This document shows, piece after piece, positions 13,331 through 24,454 of a DNA stretch of 64,000 bases; position 1 is the stretch's first letter; the number at the start of each line of letters is the position of its first letter. The DNA is from Fragilaria crotonensis. Its lineage: Eukaryota; Bacillariophyta; Fragilariophyceae; Fragilariales; Fragilariaceae. The notes under the pieces were generated by a model, which made no database searches, was not told the origin of the DNA, and saw nothing but the letters and a program-made list of their open reading frames with translations. The DNA lies in the NCBI GenBank assembly GCA_022925895.1, contig JAKSYS010000279.1, positions 1 to 64,000 of the forward strand, read 5' to 3'. Made by a program: the position numbers and the translations under genes.

Positions 13331-13382
13331 GTTGTGTGGAGGCACGAGACATTGTTCGACCCTTGTTGTGTGGAGGCACAAG
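13313..13382. repeat. 35-bp direct duplication
   Basis: The block agacattgttcgacccttgt followed by tgtgtggaggcac occurs twice head to tail, with one base difference near the junction (cgag versus aagg). It changes the local reading frame of the zinc-ribbon relic. Confidence 0.85.
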
Positions 13383-13579
13383 GCATACAAGTGTCAAAGC
13401 GCTACCAGGGAAGCCGTCCTGCCATCCCGTTACGTCCTGTTGCTGGTCGTGGAGATGATGATGACCCCAGCAGTGGTGATGACAATGACGAAAGCAGTCC
13501 CGAGCGCCTTACTATTCATCGAAGAACATGCAGTACCATTACCGTCCCAGTAAGAAGGTCGAGGAGGAGTCGTTTGTAA

Positions 13580-14469
13580 TGAAAACAGTGGTGATGTCGG
13601 TAAAGTCAGAGATAGCGGTGATGATCATGGTGATGATGAGATTTAACACGGGAATTTACTACGTGAAAATCTAGAAATTGATTTTTGTGCGGAGAATTTT
13701 TGCGGATTTCATCGTCTCATTGACAATTTGTTCAGACAAAAAATTCCAAGATACCGAAAAAAGACCTAGCTATCTTTGAATCAACACAACTCCACCAATT
13801 TGAGACAGATCTTCAAAAGTACGACAGATTTAGAAAGCTTATGCGTTCATGAGCAGAATGTACGACTGCGAGTTCTTAGTTAAGTTTGTCCTTCTTTGTC
13901 CAAGTTTTTTTTTCATGTCTGGGGCTAAATACAGCGCTAGAGTGTGGAGTGTGGAGTACTCCAGATCGTCAGTACTCGTACCTAGTACCTAGCACCAAAT
14001 ACTGTGATGCGGTATCCGGTGGTCCTTTTTTCTACATGTGTGTATGTAGTAGACTACTAGCGTAATAGTATGCTACTAGCATGGAGCGATTTTAGTGAAG
14101 ATTTTTCGATTTAGGGCTGGACATGCTCAGAGGAACGTCAAAGAACACAAAAGTGAATTATAATGCTTGCGCATTTTCGACACGACACGCAAAGGAGACG
14201 ACATCTATGTTCCTACTCTCGGATACTTTCTCAAGAATTCTGTGCTAAGTTAAAACGAGCTCCATTACTTAATATGACTACCGGTAGGACACTGTAGGAA
14301 CATTACCTAAACCGGTTTTTCAGGTCGGACAGAAGGATTGAGTGACGGCAGTGACACGCATTTGATCTAAAAGCCAAAAACCTCCAGTATTGAGAAATGA
14401 CGAGACTTTCACATCATAAAACTGCGTCAGTTGTGTTGCTGTGTCGGGTCCATAGACTAACAACATCGT
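13580..14469. other. Intergenic, upstream of ovoA
   Basis: No ORF of note. It contains AGTACTCC/GGAGTACT-like words near 13945-14000 and a ctactagcgta repeat near 14050-14085. The ovoA promoter should lie here, but I see no clear TATA or initiator element that I would defend. Confidence 0.4.
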
Positions 14470-17465
14470 GTGCCTCACACCATCATTCCAAAGAAGTCCG
14501 ACATGATGCTATGCAAGAACAGACTTAACTCCATTATCACACTGGGATCCGCTGGCAGCAGACGAACGTTCGTCGTGAAGGCTCCTTATCGACATACTCC
14601 GATATCGATACGCCGGTCCTTTCGTAAAACACTTCCAAGCTCAATCTCGCTCAGATACAAAAGCACCGTGGCTGTTACCCAGTGCGACTATGATGAGTTT
14701 TCAATGAAGTTCCAAGGTCATGTCGCGTCAGGTGATGCAAGGATCAAGTTTGACACGCCTGTGGATGAAGCATGGAGGATCAACCTCGGCAGAGGAAATG
14801 TCAACAGATGGTTAAGCGGACCTCGTTCTGACGACTGGTTCACGGGAGTGCCTCCATCTCGTTGTCCTGGTGAGTTTTGTTGAAAAGGAGATGCGTCATC
14901 TTGAAAGCCCATCGATTATCCTTCCGCTAACAGTGCCATTCGCGACCAAATAACCTACACATGACGTAACCCCTTTTACTGCTATTCGCGACCAAAAAAA
15001 ATGAAATACAGGGTTAGATAAGGACGGCACAATACGTTCTTTGCCATTCCCGAACTTGAATGCTGTCACTCGCGACTCAGTCAAAGATTATTTCGACAAC
15101 TCATGGACACTTTTCGAAACACTTTTCGCGGGTCTCAATGGCGAAGAATACTTCTACCGCCCACCTGTCCATGGTCTCCGACATCCCCAAATATTTTACT
15201 ATGGGCACTCTCCTTGTTTGTACATTAATAAGCTAAGAGTGGCCGGAGTCCTGAGAAACCGGTTAACCCTTACTGAGAGCATCTTTGAGATTGGGGTGGA
15301 CGAAATGCTTTGGGATGACATGCACAAGAACGACATGATGTGGCCTACTGTTTCGAAGTTCACGAGTATCGCAAGCGGGTATATGAGGTTATTGTCAATA
15401 CAATCATGACGCATCCATCCTGGATGACAGTCACGGTCCTGTGTCGGTCAATAGGAGCATCCGATGTGGGCCTTGTTCATGGTACGTTATCATACGAATG
15501 CGACATGCATTGCGCGTGACGACGCACTCTACGCCTTGGCCACAGGGATTCGAGCATGAGAGAATTCATTTCGAAACTAGCTCAGTTTTGTTCAGGGAGG
15601 CCCCATACCACCTTGTTCAAACCCCAAAGAGCTGGCCGTCGCTTCACCCTTCTGCCGCAAAGGCAACGCCGTCCACAATGCCCATTGAGGGAGTTGATTA
15701 CCCTCGAAACAAAATGATTACTGTTAATGCCGAGAGTGTCGATCTAGGGAAGCCTGCAGATTTTCCTTCCTACGGATGGGATAACGAATACGGTGAACGT
15801 ACAGTTTCGGTCCCACCCTTTCAGGCCTCCGAGTATATGATCACCAATGGAGAATTCTGGCAGTTTGTTGCTGACGGAGGATACAGAGAACAGCAATTTT
15901 GGTGTGACGACGGCTGGGCATGGAGAACCCATCGAAATTTGAAGTGGCCCTTCTTCTGGGAGCCATTGGGACCTGCAGGATCCCATGAGTACTCGTTGAG
16001 AACGATTTTTAAAATCATATCGATGCCATGGGATTGGCCCGTTGACTGCACATTTTACGAAGCTAAAGCTTTCTGCCGCTGGAAGACGTCGAAAGAGGGA
16101 TCGCCTACATCGAGGCCGTATCGTTTGCTGACAGAAGCGGAGCACCACGTTATCCGGAACAAGGAGCATAGTCTGGACGCGGCACGCAAAGATGTGAATG
16201 CAGACCGAGTCTTGGCCGTCGGTGGTGCGTCATTCGCGGAAGGCCCTTCGGGATCCAACATGAACCTAGCTTTTGCCTCCCAGAACCCTGTGGATTACTT
16301 TAGCCCATCACATACTGGACATCGCGATACAACTGGAAATGCTTGGGAATGGACGGAAGATCACTTCAATCCATTGAAAGGTTTTGAAGTTCATCACGTA
16401 TATGACGACTTCTCGTCTCCTTGTTTCGACGGGAAGCATTCCTTGATTGTCGGGGGTTCATTTATCAGTACAGGCGATGAAGCATCCGTCTTCGCCAGAT
16501 TTCATTTTCGCCCTCATTTCTTGCAGCATTCCGGGTTCCGCCTGGTTGCTTCGGACCATGATGCTCCGGCAACCCACTTGTTTGCTGGACGCTTTGGTGG
16601 TCAACTTGCAGCTCGAGAGGCTGCTTTGGTTCAGGATGACGAAGGTGACAAGCAGTCGAACGACAACGTTTACGAAACAGATGAATCTTTGAACATGTAC
16701 CTGAGTTTGCACTATCCATTGTCTGGTGTTCGAGAGGGCGTATCGCCGATCATTAGTCACCAGCATGCACCCACGCATGGGCTTCGCTTCCCACAACGCG
16801 TTGCCGAGTTGTTGGCTCGCTTAGCTCCTGAGAAGATGGAAAGTGCCTTGATGTGGGCTGTGCAGTTGGTGGCGCCTCGTTCGAAATGGCCAAATCTTTG
16901 ACCACGTTGATGCTTTCGACTTCAGCAATAGCTTCGTTGTCGCAGCAATGCGAATGCAAAAGGCTGAGCAAGTGCGTTTCAAGATACCAATCGAGGCCGA
17001 CCTATTTGAGCAGGTTGAAGCTGCTCACGAGCACGATGTTTCGCAAGAAATTCGTAGTAAGGTGAACTTTTTCCAGGGCGACGCTTGCAGAATTGGAGAA
17101 ATGGCCACGGATGGCCACTTGGGAAAGTACGACGGTGTTATCATGTCAAACCTTTGTGTCGACTCCCAGATCCTTTGGGATGTCTCAACGGTTTGCCTCG
17201 TGTGGTCAACAAAGGAGGAGTTGTGGTACTTGTGACGCCGTTCAGTTGGCTAGAGCAGTTCACTCCACGTAGCAAGTGGCTGGGTGGATTCTATGATCCT
17301 GTATCGAAGGACAAGCTCCGCTCTAAGGATGAGCTCCAGCTGATCATGGAGGAACGAGGCTTTGAAAAGATTCACGAAGAAGAGATGCCTTTGGTAATTC
17401 GTGAGCACCAGCGCAAGTACCAATACATTGTGAGCGAAGCGACGGGCTGGCGTAAACTTGAATAA
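14470..17465 (+). CDS. ovoA: OvoA-type 5-histidylcysteine sulfoxide synthase / thiohistidine methyltransferase
   Basis: OvoA makes ovothiol. Its iron-dependent domains couple cysteine to histidine, and its C-terminal SAM domain methylates the resulting thiohistidine. The order here is canonical. A DinB-like domain (about 15041-15600) contains YFDNSWTLFETLFAGL, HGLRHPQIFYYGH and the iron-ligand motif HERIHFE (HX3HXE). An FGE-sulfatase-like domain (about 15700-16560) contains TGNAWEWTEDHF and HSGFRLV. A class I methyltransferase follows, with DVGCAVGGASFEMA and later GGVVVLVTPFSWLEQFTPRS. Two introns are visible: 14870-15011 and 15482-15545. An N-terminal Arg/Ser-rich extension may target an organelle. 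The frame breaks near 15357, 15430-15470, 16850, 16890 and 17153, each apparently by one base. After correction all motifs join, so sequencing error is likelier than loss. The start at 14470 is tentative. Confidence 0.9.
14870..15011 (+). other. ovoA: Intron 1 of ovoA (142 nt)
   Basis: Donor gtgagt at 14870 and acceptor atacag ending at 15011. Joining the exons turns CPG/stop into CPGLDKDGTIRSLPFPNL, which matches the expected OvoA sequence. Confidence 0.85.
15482..15545 (+). other. ovoA: Intron 2 of ovoA (64 nt)
   Basis: Donor gtacgt at 15482 and acceptor ggccacag ending at 15545. Splicing yields HPMWALFMGFEHERIHFE, which restores the iron-binding motif in frame. Confidence 0.88.
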
Positions 17466-17985
17466 GGTGTACGGAGCTCTCGTTAGAATGTTGGGCTATC
17501 CCCCCCGCGTGCTTTCGAACACAGGTGTCTATTCGTTGCTATTGAAGTCACTGGGTAGAGTGAGAATATCCAGACTTATAAGAGAACCACAGTTAAGGAT
17601 TTGTTTTAGGCATAGCGAAACCACGTTTTCACGTGGTAGAAACGATGGAAGGACGACGCGAGAGCCAACATTCGGGAACGGCGATAGGGTCACCAGGGAT
17701 AGCGGATTGCTTTCTGTCGGCGTGAGCGCAACTTCAAGTGGGTAGAAGGAAGTCATTTTGTCTTGCATTTAACTTTGTGTACGCAGTGGTATCGACCGTT
17801 GCGTACGAGATGTTACCAAAACCACTAGAATAACTAACTCTCGAGTGGACCAGGCTCATAAATAAATGAGGAGCTTGCAGTGACCTATTGCTACTGATGC
17901 AATAACTTGCTTGTGAAGGACAAAGATAGTTCATGCAAAGTATTTCTAGCGTTCACGGTAAGAGTCCTCGGCAAATTTCAAAACC
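17466..17985. other. Convergent 3' intergenic region
   Basis: Between the stop of ovoA and the stop of the phosphate carrier gene on the other strand. Open frames at 17458-17745 and on the opposite strand are short and featureless. It probably holds both 3' UTRs. Confidence 0.5.
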
Positions 17986-19095
17986 TCAATGTGATCCAGT
18001 CGCCGGCAGTCCCAATAATTGTTTGACAATATCGTAGACGACCAACTGTGTAGTGATGATCCCCCGACGTGCACAAATCTGGCCTGTATTCCGACAAAGA
18101 ACTCCGGAATTCCACCACGCCCCAGATTGTGTTGACGACCTTACCGAAGGATCCTGAGTTCCACCCTTATATGTCTCGGTAAGGATCTTCGAATTCAAAG
18201 GTGAGTAAAACGGTTGCGACGTCGTACAATCGCTGAGAACGAGGAACTTTCGTTGGTAAACGTACCATATCTCCAGGCTGAGAAAAGGTGCACGCAAGAA
18301 CAGAAGCAGATGCTGCCGCAGCTACCGAAACAACCCACTTCATGTCGATGTCCGTTCCCTTCAAGAGAGTGTAAAGCATGGCTGCGAAGAAATCGAATGA
18401 AACTTGTTTCGCCATCGTATACGGAACCTGGTGAGAGTTGTTGTAAGGTGAGATATCAATGGAAAGGAGGTTGTAAAAGTGAATATGAAGGGATTCAGTT
18501 CATGAGTTTGACGTTTGACGCACCTGTTTAGTAAGCATGGCGGGGAAGCCACCAAACATTTCCAAGAAGCCTTCATCTTTGATCAACTTTGGGAGTCCTG
18601 ATAGTAAGCCTTTGTCGGCGTAGTCCTTGTCTGTGACAATTCTGATTCTAACAGATTCTGCGGGACATAGAATGAGGGCGGCAACAGCGCCGGCGGCTAT
18701 GCTGGCCAGGATGAAGGCTGTCGGTTGATCCTCAATGACCTGACCAAAATAGGCTTGAGTATCTCATAAATTCCGAACTTGGCTGCGCCTTCAATACCGT
18801 AACCCACTACAGTCGGACCGAGACCGCCGAGCAAAACCCTGGGCCGTCTTTCTTGATAATCTTCGCTGCTGCCGACAGCATTCCATCGTTGTACTCAGTC
18901 GGATCTGCCTGCATCTTGGTCTTGATGACATCGATTGGGGTTGTGATCCCATGTGAATACGCAGCGCAAAACCCCGCCGGCAACAAAATAGCGATAGTCA
19001 ACTGCCAGGCATTGAGAAATGGATGCGCTGATAAAAAGCACGAGCAAGTGGAGATGGGCAATACACACAACCCTCATCGTTTCTACAACACACAA
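17986..19095 (-). CDS. Mitochondrial phosphate carrier (SLC25A3/PiC family)
   Basis: Imports inorganic phosphate across the mitochondrial inner membrane for ATP synthesis. Three carrier repeats are seen in order: the first signature TTPIDVIKTKMQ, the second CPAESVRIRIV with LIKDEGFLEMFGGFPAMLTKQVPYTMAKQ, and the third SQPGDMILTETYKGG, ending ITTQLVVYDIVKQLLG. The segment FPAMLTKQVPYTMAKQ and the PGDM third signature mark phosphate carriers. Two introns are visible (18428-18523 and 18187-18265). The 5' end is uncertain: sequence before DYRYFVAGG may contain another intron. Frame breaks occur at short runs (aaaa 18833-18836 and 18746-18749, both one base short) and at two or more places near 18060-18130. 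With those corrected the product has normal family length. It is convergent with ovoA. Confidence 0.85.
18187..18265 (-). other. Intron in phosphate carrier gene (79 nt)
   Basis: On the minus strand the donor gtacgt follows the codon ATG of PGDM, and the acceptor gaattcgaag precedes ATCCTTACC. The join gives PGDMILTETYKGG, as in the family. Confidence 0.8.
18428..18523 (-). other. Intron in phosphate carrier gene (96 nt)
   Basis: On the minus strand the donor gtgcgt follows AAACAG and the acceptor ctcaccag precedes GTTCCGTATACG. Splicing gives LTKQVPYTMAKQ, a conserved phosphate-carrier block. Confidence 0.88.
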
Positions 19096-20973
19096 AGCAC
19101 AAATAAGAGTTGAGAAATAGGCGAATTGGGGGTTGGGTGTAGAGAGAGTAGTGTTGAGTTCAGTAGTTCCAACTTCCAGCGTCCAACTTAAAAGTACACA
19201 ATACAGTGGCGACGAATGAGTTCAGCGCAATACAACAGCAATGATCAACTATACGCACACGGACATGGATACGCACCAGAATTCCACAACAACACAACTC
19301 AGATGCCGACAAGCTGGTTGATTGTTGATTGGCATGTGGCATCGGGACTTCGGGACCAGGCATCACACGTTTCACATGGATGATGGATGAATCTTCTTCA
19401 TGTTTCCGTACTTGTATTTGTGTACAGTACTACCATCTACTATGTATACGTACTACTACTTGTACTCGACCAAACGGATACAGCACAGTAAAAGGTAGAG
19501 AAGTTACGGTATGCTAACCTATAACCTTTACCTGGTACCTGGTACTAGTACCGTTACACACTGAGTATGAATCGGCGACATACGGTTACGTCATGACGAC
19601 GTCATTTGTGACATCATTAATCCGTACGTTAATCCAGACTCCAGACATATGAGCAATTGAAGAACTGTAGGGTTTCGGGATTTGGGACACCGCACTCTGC
19701 ACGCCAGAATTTTGAATTGAAAATTCTGATGTATACGTATGATTCTCATAATTTAAGAGTTGAGCTTCCTTTTACAATGATGGTATGATGATTTTGTTGC
19801 TATCATCTGTTGCAATGCTGGAGTCCTCTCTGCTGCAGGTGGTACTGAGCCTTGCTCCAATTACGATTGTTGCCTGCAATGATGATCATCAATTAATGAT
19901 GTCACCCAAGGAGTTGCAGGTGATGAGATTCCTCGATGTGCAGCTTGGTAGTAGGTTACTAGCGGCCCTACCGTAGCTAAGCAACAAGCAACTGAGTAAC
20001 ATAACTTACACTGATTCTTGCCCATGATGTACCAAACAGGATGCTGAGATGTCACAACTGCAAGATTCACTGCTTGCACAGATTGACAATGAACAAATCA
20101 ATGAGGCCTACCAATGATGCAGACCAGCATCTTGTCCATTTACTGGTTTCCTGCTGCTCCTCACCATTGAATGAATAACTACTACCTGCAGCAGGGCACA
20201 CCTCTTGCCAGGATGAGGTTGATTTGTTTGAGAATGTGAGAAACAAGTTCTTGTTGAAAACCATTACTAAGTTTGATCCTGCTTACTAGGTAGAGTATTC
20301 AGTTGATTACAAAGAAGATGGAATGAAAACAGCAGAGGTCAGAAGCTTATCACCACTGTACTTTGTGCAGCTTCCCAGCAGTTTGGATGTTGCAACCTGA
20401 AATTGCATAAGCTGAAACTACCTGGCAGGCTCGGATGGATAAAGATGTTTTGCCAACACTAAAGGATGTTTGCCAACATTAAAGTCAATACGATCTTAGC
20501 AACCCTTCAACTGATCGTCGATCCCGACATGCATACTGAAGTCGAGCGAATCCGAATCTTCGGAGCCCCCGCCTTGTGCAATGTGTCTGCCAGCGAAGCT
20601 AATCTTCATGCATACCTCAAATATGAGAATCACCAATCTATTATCCAAAATCAGCCAGTATTTGAATAAACCATTGTGAAACAAAGCAAGCGTGGCCTTC
20701 TTACCCTACACGTTGGCGGATCGGCATGATCGGGAGCATGGCGATGTAAATGCCAGCATACTTCGTCGTGGAACATGCGATACTCTTGCCGACGCTACTC
20801 TACGACTTACGACACGTTGCATCATGAGAAAAAGAATGAAAGAGCAAACCATGGGCCGTCGTGTCCCCTGACATTTGCCACACGAGACCCCTATCAGATG
20901 AAGGGAAATTCGGACTCTTATATCCAAACTGGACTGGGCCTCGCACAGTCTAAGACGAGGGTGGGCCAGTCCA
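19096..20973. other. Intergenic, no recognised gene
   Basis: Short ORFs only. GTAC-rich low-complexity DNA spans about 19400-19560, including ggtacctggtactagtaccg. Near 20931-20972, just downstream of the next gene's stop, an imperfect hairpin (tggactgg...ccagtcca) could shape its 3' end. No RNA gene was recognised. Confidence 0.45.
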
Positions 20974-21678
20974 TTATCTTACTTTTTTAGCAAGAACACG
21001 GGTCCAACTCTCCAGGAGAATGTCGATTTCTTCTCTCATGAGTGTTCCGCGTCCACCCCACACCAACCTGTCCGGAATGTCGCTAAAACCATCACCGACA
21101 TACTTGATAATCTTGAATCCCGATCTCTTGTAGTATTGGACTAGTTTTCGATGCTGCTTTGCTTCATCGTCAATTGCTAGAAACTCGCCTGTCTTGCAAC
21201 CATTTTCTTTGCCGTGAAGCAAGCATAGATAGCCAAGCAATTGACCAACGCCCAACAAAGTACCTCCACCACGAAATTCCCCGGGGTTCTCAATACTCGC
21301 TGTTTTGATCATCTTTTTAAATACCTCCATCTTGTCTAGGTGAAGTACACTACCACCAGGTCGGAGAAATCCTTCGCAATATCCCAATATTTGCGTCTCG
21401 TTATGCTTTGCTCTCGCCAGTGCACGATAACCAGGCCCCAACGTCGAAAGCGACAATACAACTCCTTCTTTGGAGGCGTAGTCTACGAGCTGCTCTCTGC
21501 TCCATACGTGACCGTTCGTTGACGTAAATCTCACTGTCGAGAAGGCGGACCTACGAAAACTCAACGTCTGAGCAACGAACGCATTGCCCGGGGTGAGGAA
21601 AGCGAAAAGAATTAACAGGACGGGAGGCACTGATGATTGTATTCTTTTCATTACTTCCTGACTTCTGGTGGAAGGCAC
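20974..21678 (-). CDS. Plastid-targeted GNAT-like acetyltransferase (putative)
   Basis: A 234-codon intact frame. The N-terminus has a hydrophobic core (PPVLLILFAFLTP) followed by GNAFVAQTLSFRRSAF, a classic signal-peptide/ASAFAP-type junction with F at the transit-peptide start, so plastid import is predicted. The initiator may be Met1 or Met10. The C-terminal half (LGVGQLLGYLCLLHGKENGCKTGEFLAIDDEAKQ, then LVQYYKRSGFKIIKYVGD) has the layout of a GNAT fold: a strand ending in residue clusters for acetyl-CoA, then an E-F-L strand and a Y-Y-x-R-x-G-F helix-turn. I do not see a textbook R/Q-x-x-G-x-G/A motif, so the acetyltransferase call is tentative and the substrate unknown. The gene is divergent from the methyltransferase gene 335 bp away. 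Confidence 0.6.
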   Translation of the reverse strand: MPSTRSQEVMKRIQSSVPPVLLILFAFLTPGNAFVAQTLSFRRSAFSTVRFTSTNGHVWSREQLVDYASKEGVVLSLSTLGPGYRALARAKHNETQILGYCEGFLRPGGSVLHLDKMEVFKKMIKTASIENPGEFRGGGTLLGVGQLLGYLCLLHGKENGCKTGEFLAIDDEAKQHRKLVQYYKRSGFKIIKYVGDGFSDIPDRLVWGGRGTLMREEIDILLESWTRVLAKKVR

Positions 21679-22013
21679 ACGGTCAAGAAATCAATGGGAT
21701 CACGCAAGATGAATACTCCGAGTGCGATATCTGAAGTCCGATTCGTTTAACCTTGTGTCGTCGTGTCAAGTCTTTCCAAACAAGCAGACAACTGATTTTT
21801 GCATGTATGCATACTGCATGTACCCATACATGCAGAGTACAAGTACTACTGTACCAGTAGTACGTGGACGGAGAACGTCTGATTTCTATGTATCATACTG
21901 GTACTGTACCAAAAAATCTCTGATCATGCACAGCAACTGCATATCGTCGCTGACGAGAATGAAGCGGAGTGTCAGAGTGTCAGGCATGGTCTTCGGCAGC
22001 GAACACGTTTGCA
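21679..22013. promoter_or_regulatory. Shared divergent intergenic region
   Basis: 335 bp separate the start codons of two divergent plastid-protein genes. It contains GTAC-type palindromic words (cagtagtacgtgg, agtacaagtactactgtacc). The head-to-head arrangement suggests a bidirectional promoter region. No defined motif is claimed. Confidence 0.35.
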
Positions 22014-22871
22014 ATGAAGTTCAGTGTGTCGTTGTTGTTTATCTTCTGCAACCTGACTGCGGAAGCTCTAGCTTTTAACTTTCCTGTGCATGCTTCGCGT
22101 CGCAACGTCGGCCTTCATGCAGCAGTGATATCAGCCTCCGTTCCGACTCGCCTTTCACGAGAAGATGGTCTCAAACTGGTTGACACCTGCTTGCTCCCAT
22201 CGGAAGAATATGGGCAAAGAATCACAGCTGCTAAGGACGCGCAAGGGTTTGACCCTACAAAGCTGATCATTGGAGACGATCCCCGACTTTGTTTCGCATA
22301 CGGAGAATTTCCAACACATTCGACTGATGAACTGGTAGACCTGGCGTTGCGTTACATTCCAGAATTCAATGGCACAGTCGAAATGCTAGATTTGGGATCT
22401 GGATGTGGACGACTTGCTTGCTACCTTGCTCTTACCCGAGGGACCGAAAGAAACCCGTGGTCTGTACATGGCATTGAAATATGCAACGTCTTGACGGATG
22501 TTGCATCCCGGGCTATTGCTGTCGGGGTCAGAAACAAGTTATTTGAGAAGAGGGATGAATCAACTCTTGGGCGAAATACTCTTGCCTTGCATTTGGGTCC
22601 TGCAGAGCAACTCCCCGATGTGATAGCTAGAGCGCATCTGATATTCTCCTACTGCTCTACTTTCAAGACCGACGGTTTTTCGGAAGAACTGGGCGCAATG
22701 ATGCTAGACAAACAGTGGAGTGAATTCTTGTCAAGGTCATGCCGAAATGGCTGTGTAGTTATCACTACAGATAGAGCACTAGACCCACGATACGGATGGA
22801 AAATTCTTGATCAACTTGATGTTGACAACCGAGAAGTGATGGAAGCACCGTACATTCAAGTACTGCGATAG
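22014..22871 (+). CDS. Plastid-targeted class I SAM-dependent methyltransferase (putative)
   Basis: The start at 22014 is preferred over 21969 because it places MKFSVSLLFIFCNLTAEA directly as a signal peptide, followed by LAFNFPVHASRRN, an ASAFAP-like junction with a Ser/Arg-rich transit segment. The catalytic part has motif I VEMLDLGSGCGRLACYLAL, an acidic motif II in VHGIEICN, and a later LIFSYCSTF strand corresponding to motif IV. The layout (an amphipathic lead-in, GxGxGR glycine loop, GIE acceptor) resembles the DOT1-like/ribosomal-type Rossmann methyltransferases. The substrate is not evident. The frame is intact at 285 codons. No neighbours hint at a pathway. Confidence 0.7.
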   Translation: MKFSVSLLFIFCNLTAEALAFNFPVHASRRNVGLHAAVISASVPTRLSREDGLKLVDTCLLPSEEYGQRITAAKDAQGFDPTKLIIGDDPRLCFAYGEFPTHSTDELVDLALRYIPEFNGTVEMLDLGSGCGRLACYLALTRGTERNPWSVHGIEICNVLTDVASRAIAVGVRNKLFEKRDESTLGRNTLALHLGPAEQLPDVIARAHLIFSYCSTFKTDGFSEELGAMMLDKQWSEFLSRSCRNGCVVITTDRALDPRYGWKILDQLDVDNREVMEAPYIQVLR

Positions 22872-24454
22872 TGGACGGATCATTCGTGTCTTGCTCTTAT
22901 GCGTTGAGAAGACATGTCTTGCCCGTGAGGAAGTTGTATTTTGCTGCTTTTGATGATAGCCAATGGCTTAGCAAAGCGGGTCAGCGAATGCACAAGTCGG
23001 TCAGCAGTGACATCGGATATTTACCTAACCCGTGCTCACGCTCAATGTTGATCAAGCCGTGTCTTCCTAGTAGCCAAATTTTCTTTCTCCATCATTGTTT
23101 TGCCTAAACGAACCATGGTTAAAACCTGTCTTCAAAATTCAAAATGGGTCCGGAGTGCCATGTAGAACGACAATAATTGCAATCAACCGCCCCGAAATGC
23201 AGGTGCACGCAGGGCACGGTGAAGTATACTTAAACCATACTACCTAATAGGCCAAAGTTTTAACTTTATACTAGCTACGAGCAGTTAGTTAACTTGCTGC
23301 ACCCTGATTTCGTAGTTAAAGTTAACTGCAGATACTACTAAATCTTCATGTCTAGTTATCAGTATATTTGAATCTGGGTAGTTAGTTGTAGTATATACTA
23401 CAACAGTAACACTAATACAGTAGCACAGATAATGCACCAAAACAGCAGTGGACAGTGGTGGTAGACTGTACGTAGATTCGTTCGATGCCTTCTTTAACGT
23501 TCGATTTCTTCTAGTTGATTTTACCGTTATCGACCGTCTATACTCAATACTGGCTGTGCCAATATATCGCAAGAATCAACGATGAATCACGTAAACTCTA
23601 CGTGTCCAACTCCTTAGTCAGAACACTAATTTCTAGATTCCCGCCCTTGGCAGTTAACTAGTACTACTACTACTACCCCCCAACGGAATAGTTTTGTACC
23701 TCGTCGTAAAGTAGTTAGTTAGTATATACCCAGTGTTGTAGTAGTTAGTTAGTTAAGTGTAGCGTGGAAGTAGTTAGTTAGTTAACTATCCCAAATTTGG
23801 CCTCAGTTAGTTGCTGCAGTTAACTAACTGCAGTATACTATGTAGTAGTAACTTATCACCGTGCCCTGTGCACGGGTGCACTGTACCAAAAAAAAAAAGA
23901 ACCACTGTCGTATGTATGCATACACATGTATGAAAGGGGGGGATGTCCAGAATCATAGGTACATAGTACGGTAGGTAGTAGTATGTTATATTGTTCTATC
24001 GATAGTACCCCGAGTACTGCGAACTGTATCATAGTAGTACAAGAGTAAAGTTGCTGCATCAAGATCTCTTGCATATATCATACTCCCTCATATTGCATAA
24101 ATATTGCATATCCCTCGGAATCGTTGGAATATGTTCTATATGTACGTACATATTGGTACTCGTACATGCGCAGTCTACGACGCTCTATGAGATGTGGCAT
24201 ATGGCATATGTCATATGTGGCATATCGGCATATCGCATTTTGGCGCGGGAAGTCTTGATCCCGCGAAGGACCGAAACACGACACGCGCCATGCGACACCT
24301 CCGCCAATTCGCATTCCAATCCCCCCCTACATACTCCATTTGCATACGGAGTATTAATCTACCAATCATCTTCAACTGAAATCTGACACAAAAACACCAT
24401 CGACTTTGGCTCGTGACAGCTGGCAACTCCGAGCGCTCAACTGTTCCAGGGACT
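22872..24454. other. Intergenic, TAGTTAGT-rich low-complexity DNA
   Basis: Between 23220 and 23860 the sequence is packed with agttagtt/gttaactaac words and the self-complementary form gttagttaac, plus (tac)n near 23660. Around 24190-24245 lies a catatggcatatg-type palindromic cluster. Short ORFs here are not genes. The CHI-like gene's promoter is at the right end. Confidence 0.6.

Noticed and set aside
15744-16169. 141-codon minus-strand ORF
   Set aside because: Antisense shadow of the FGE-like domain of ovoA.
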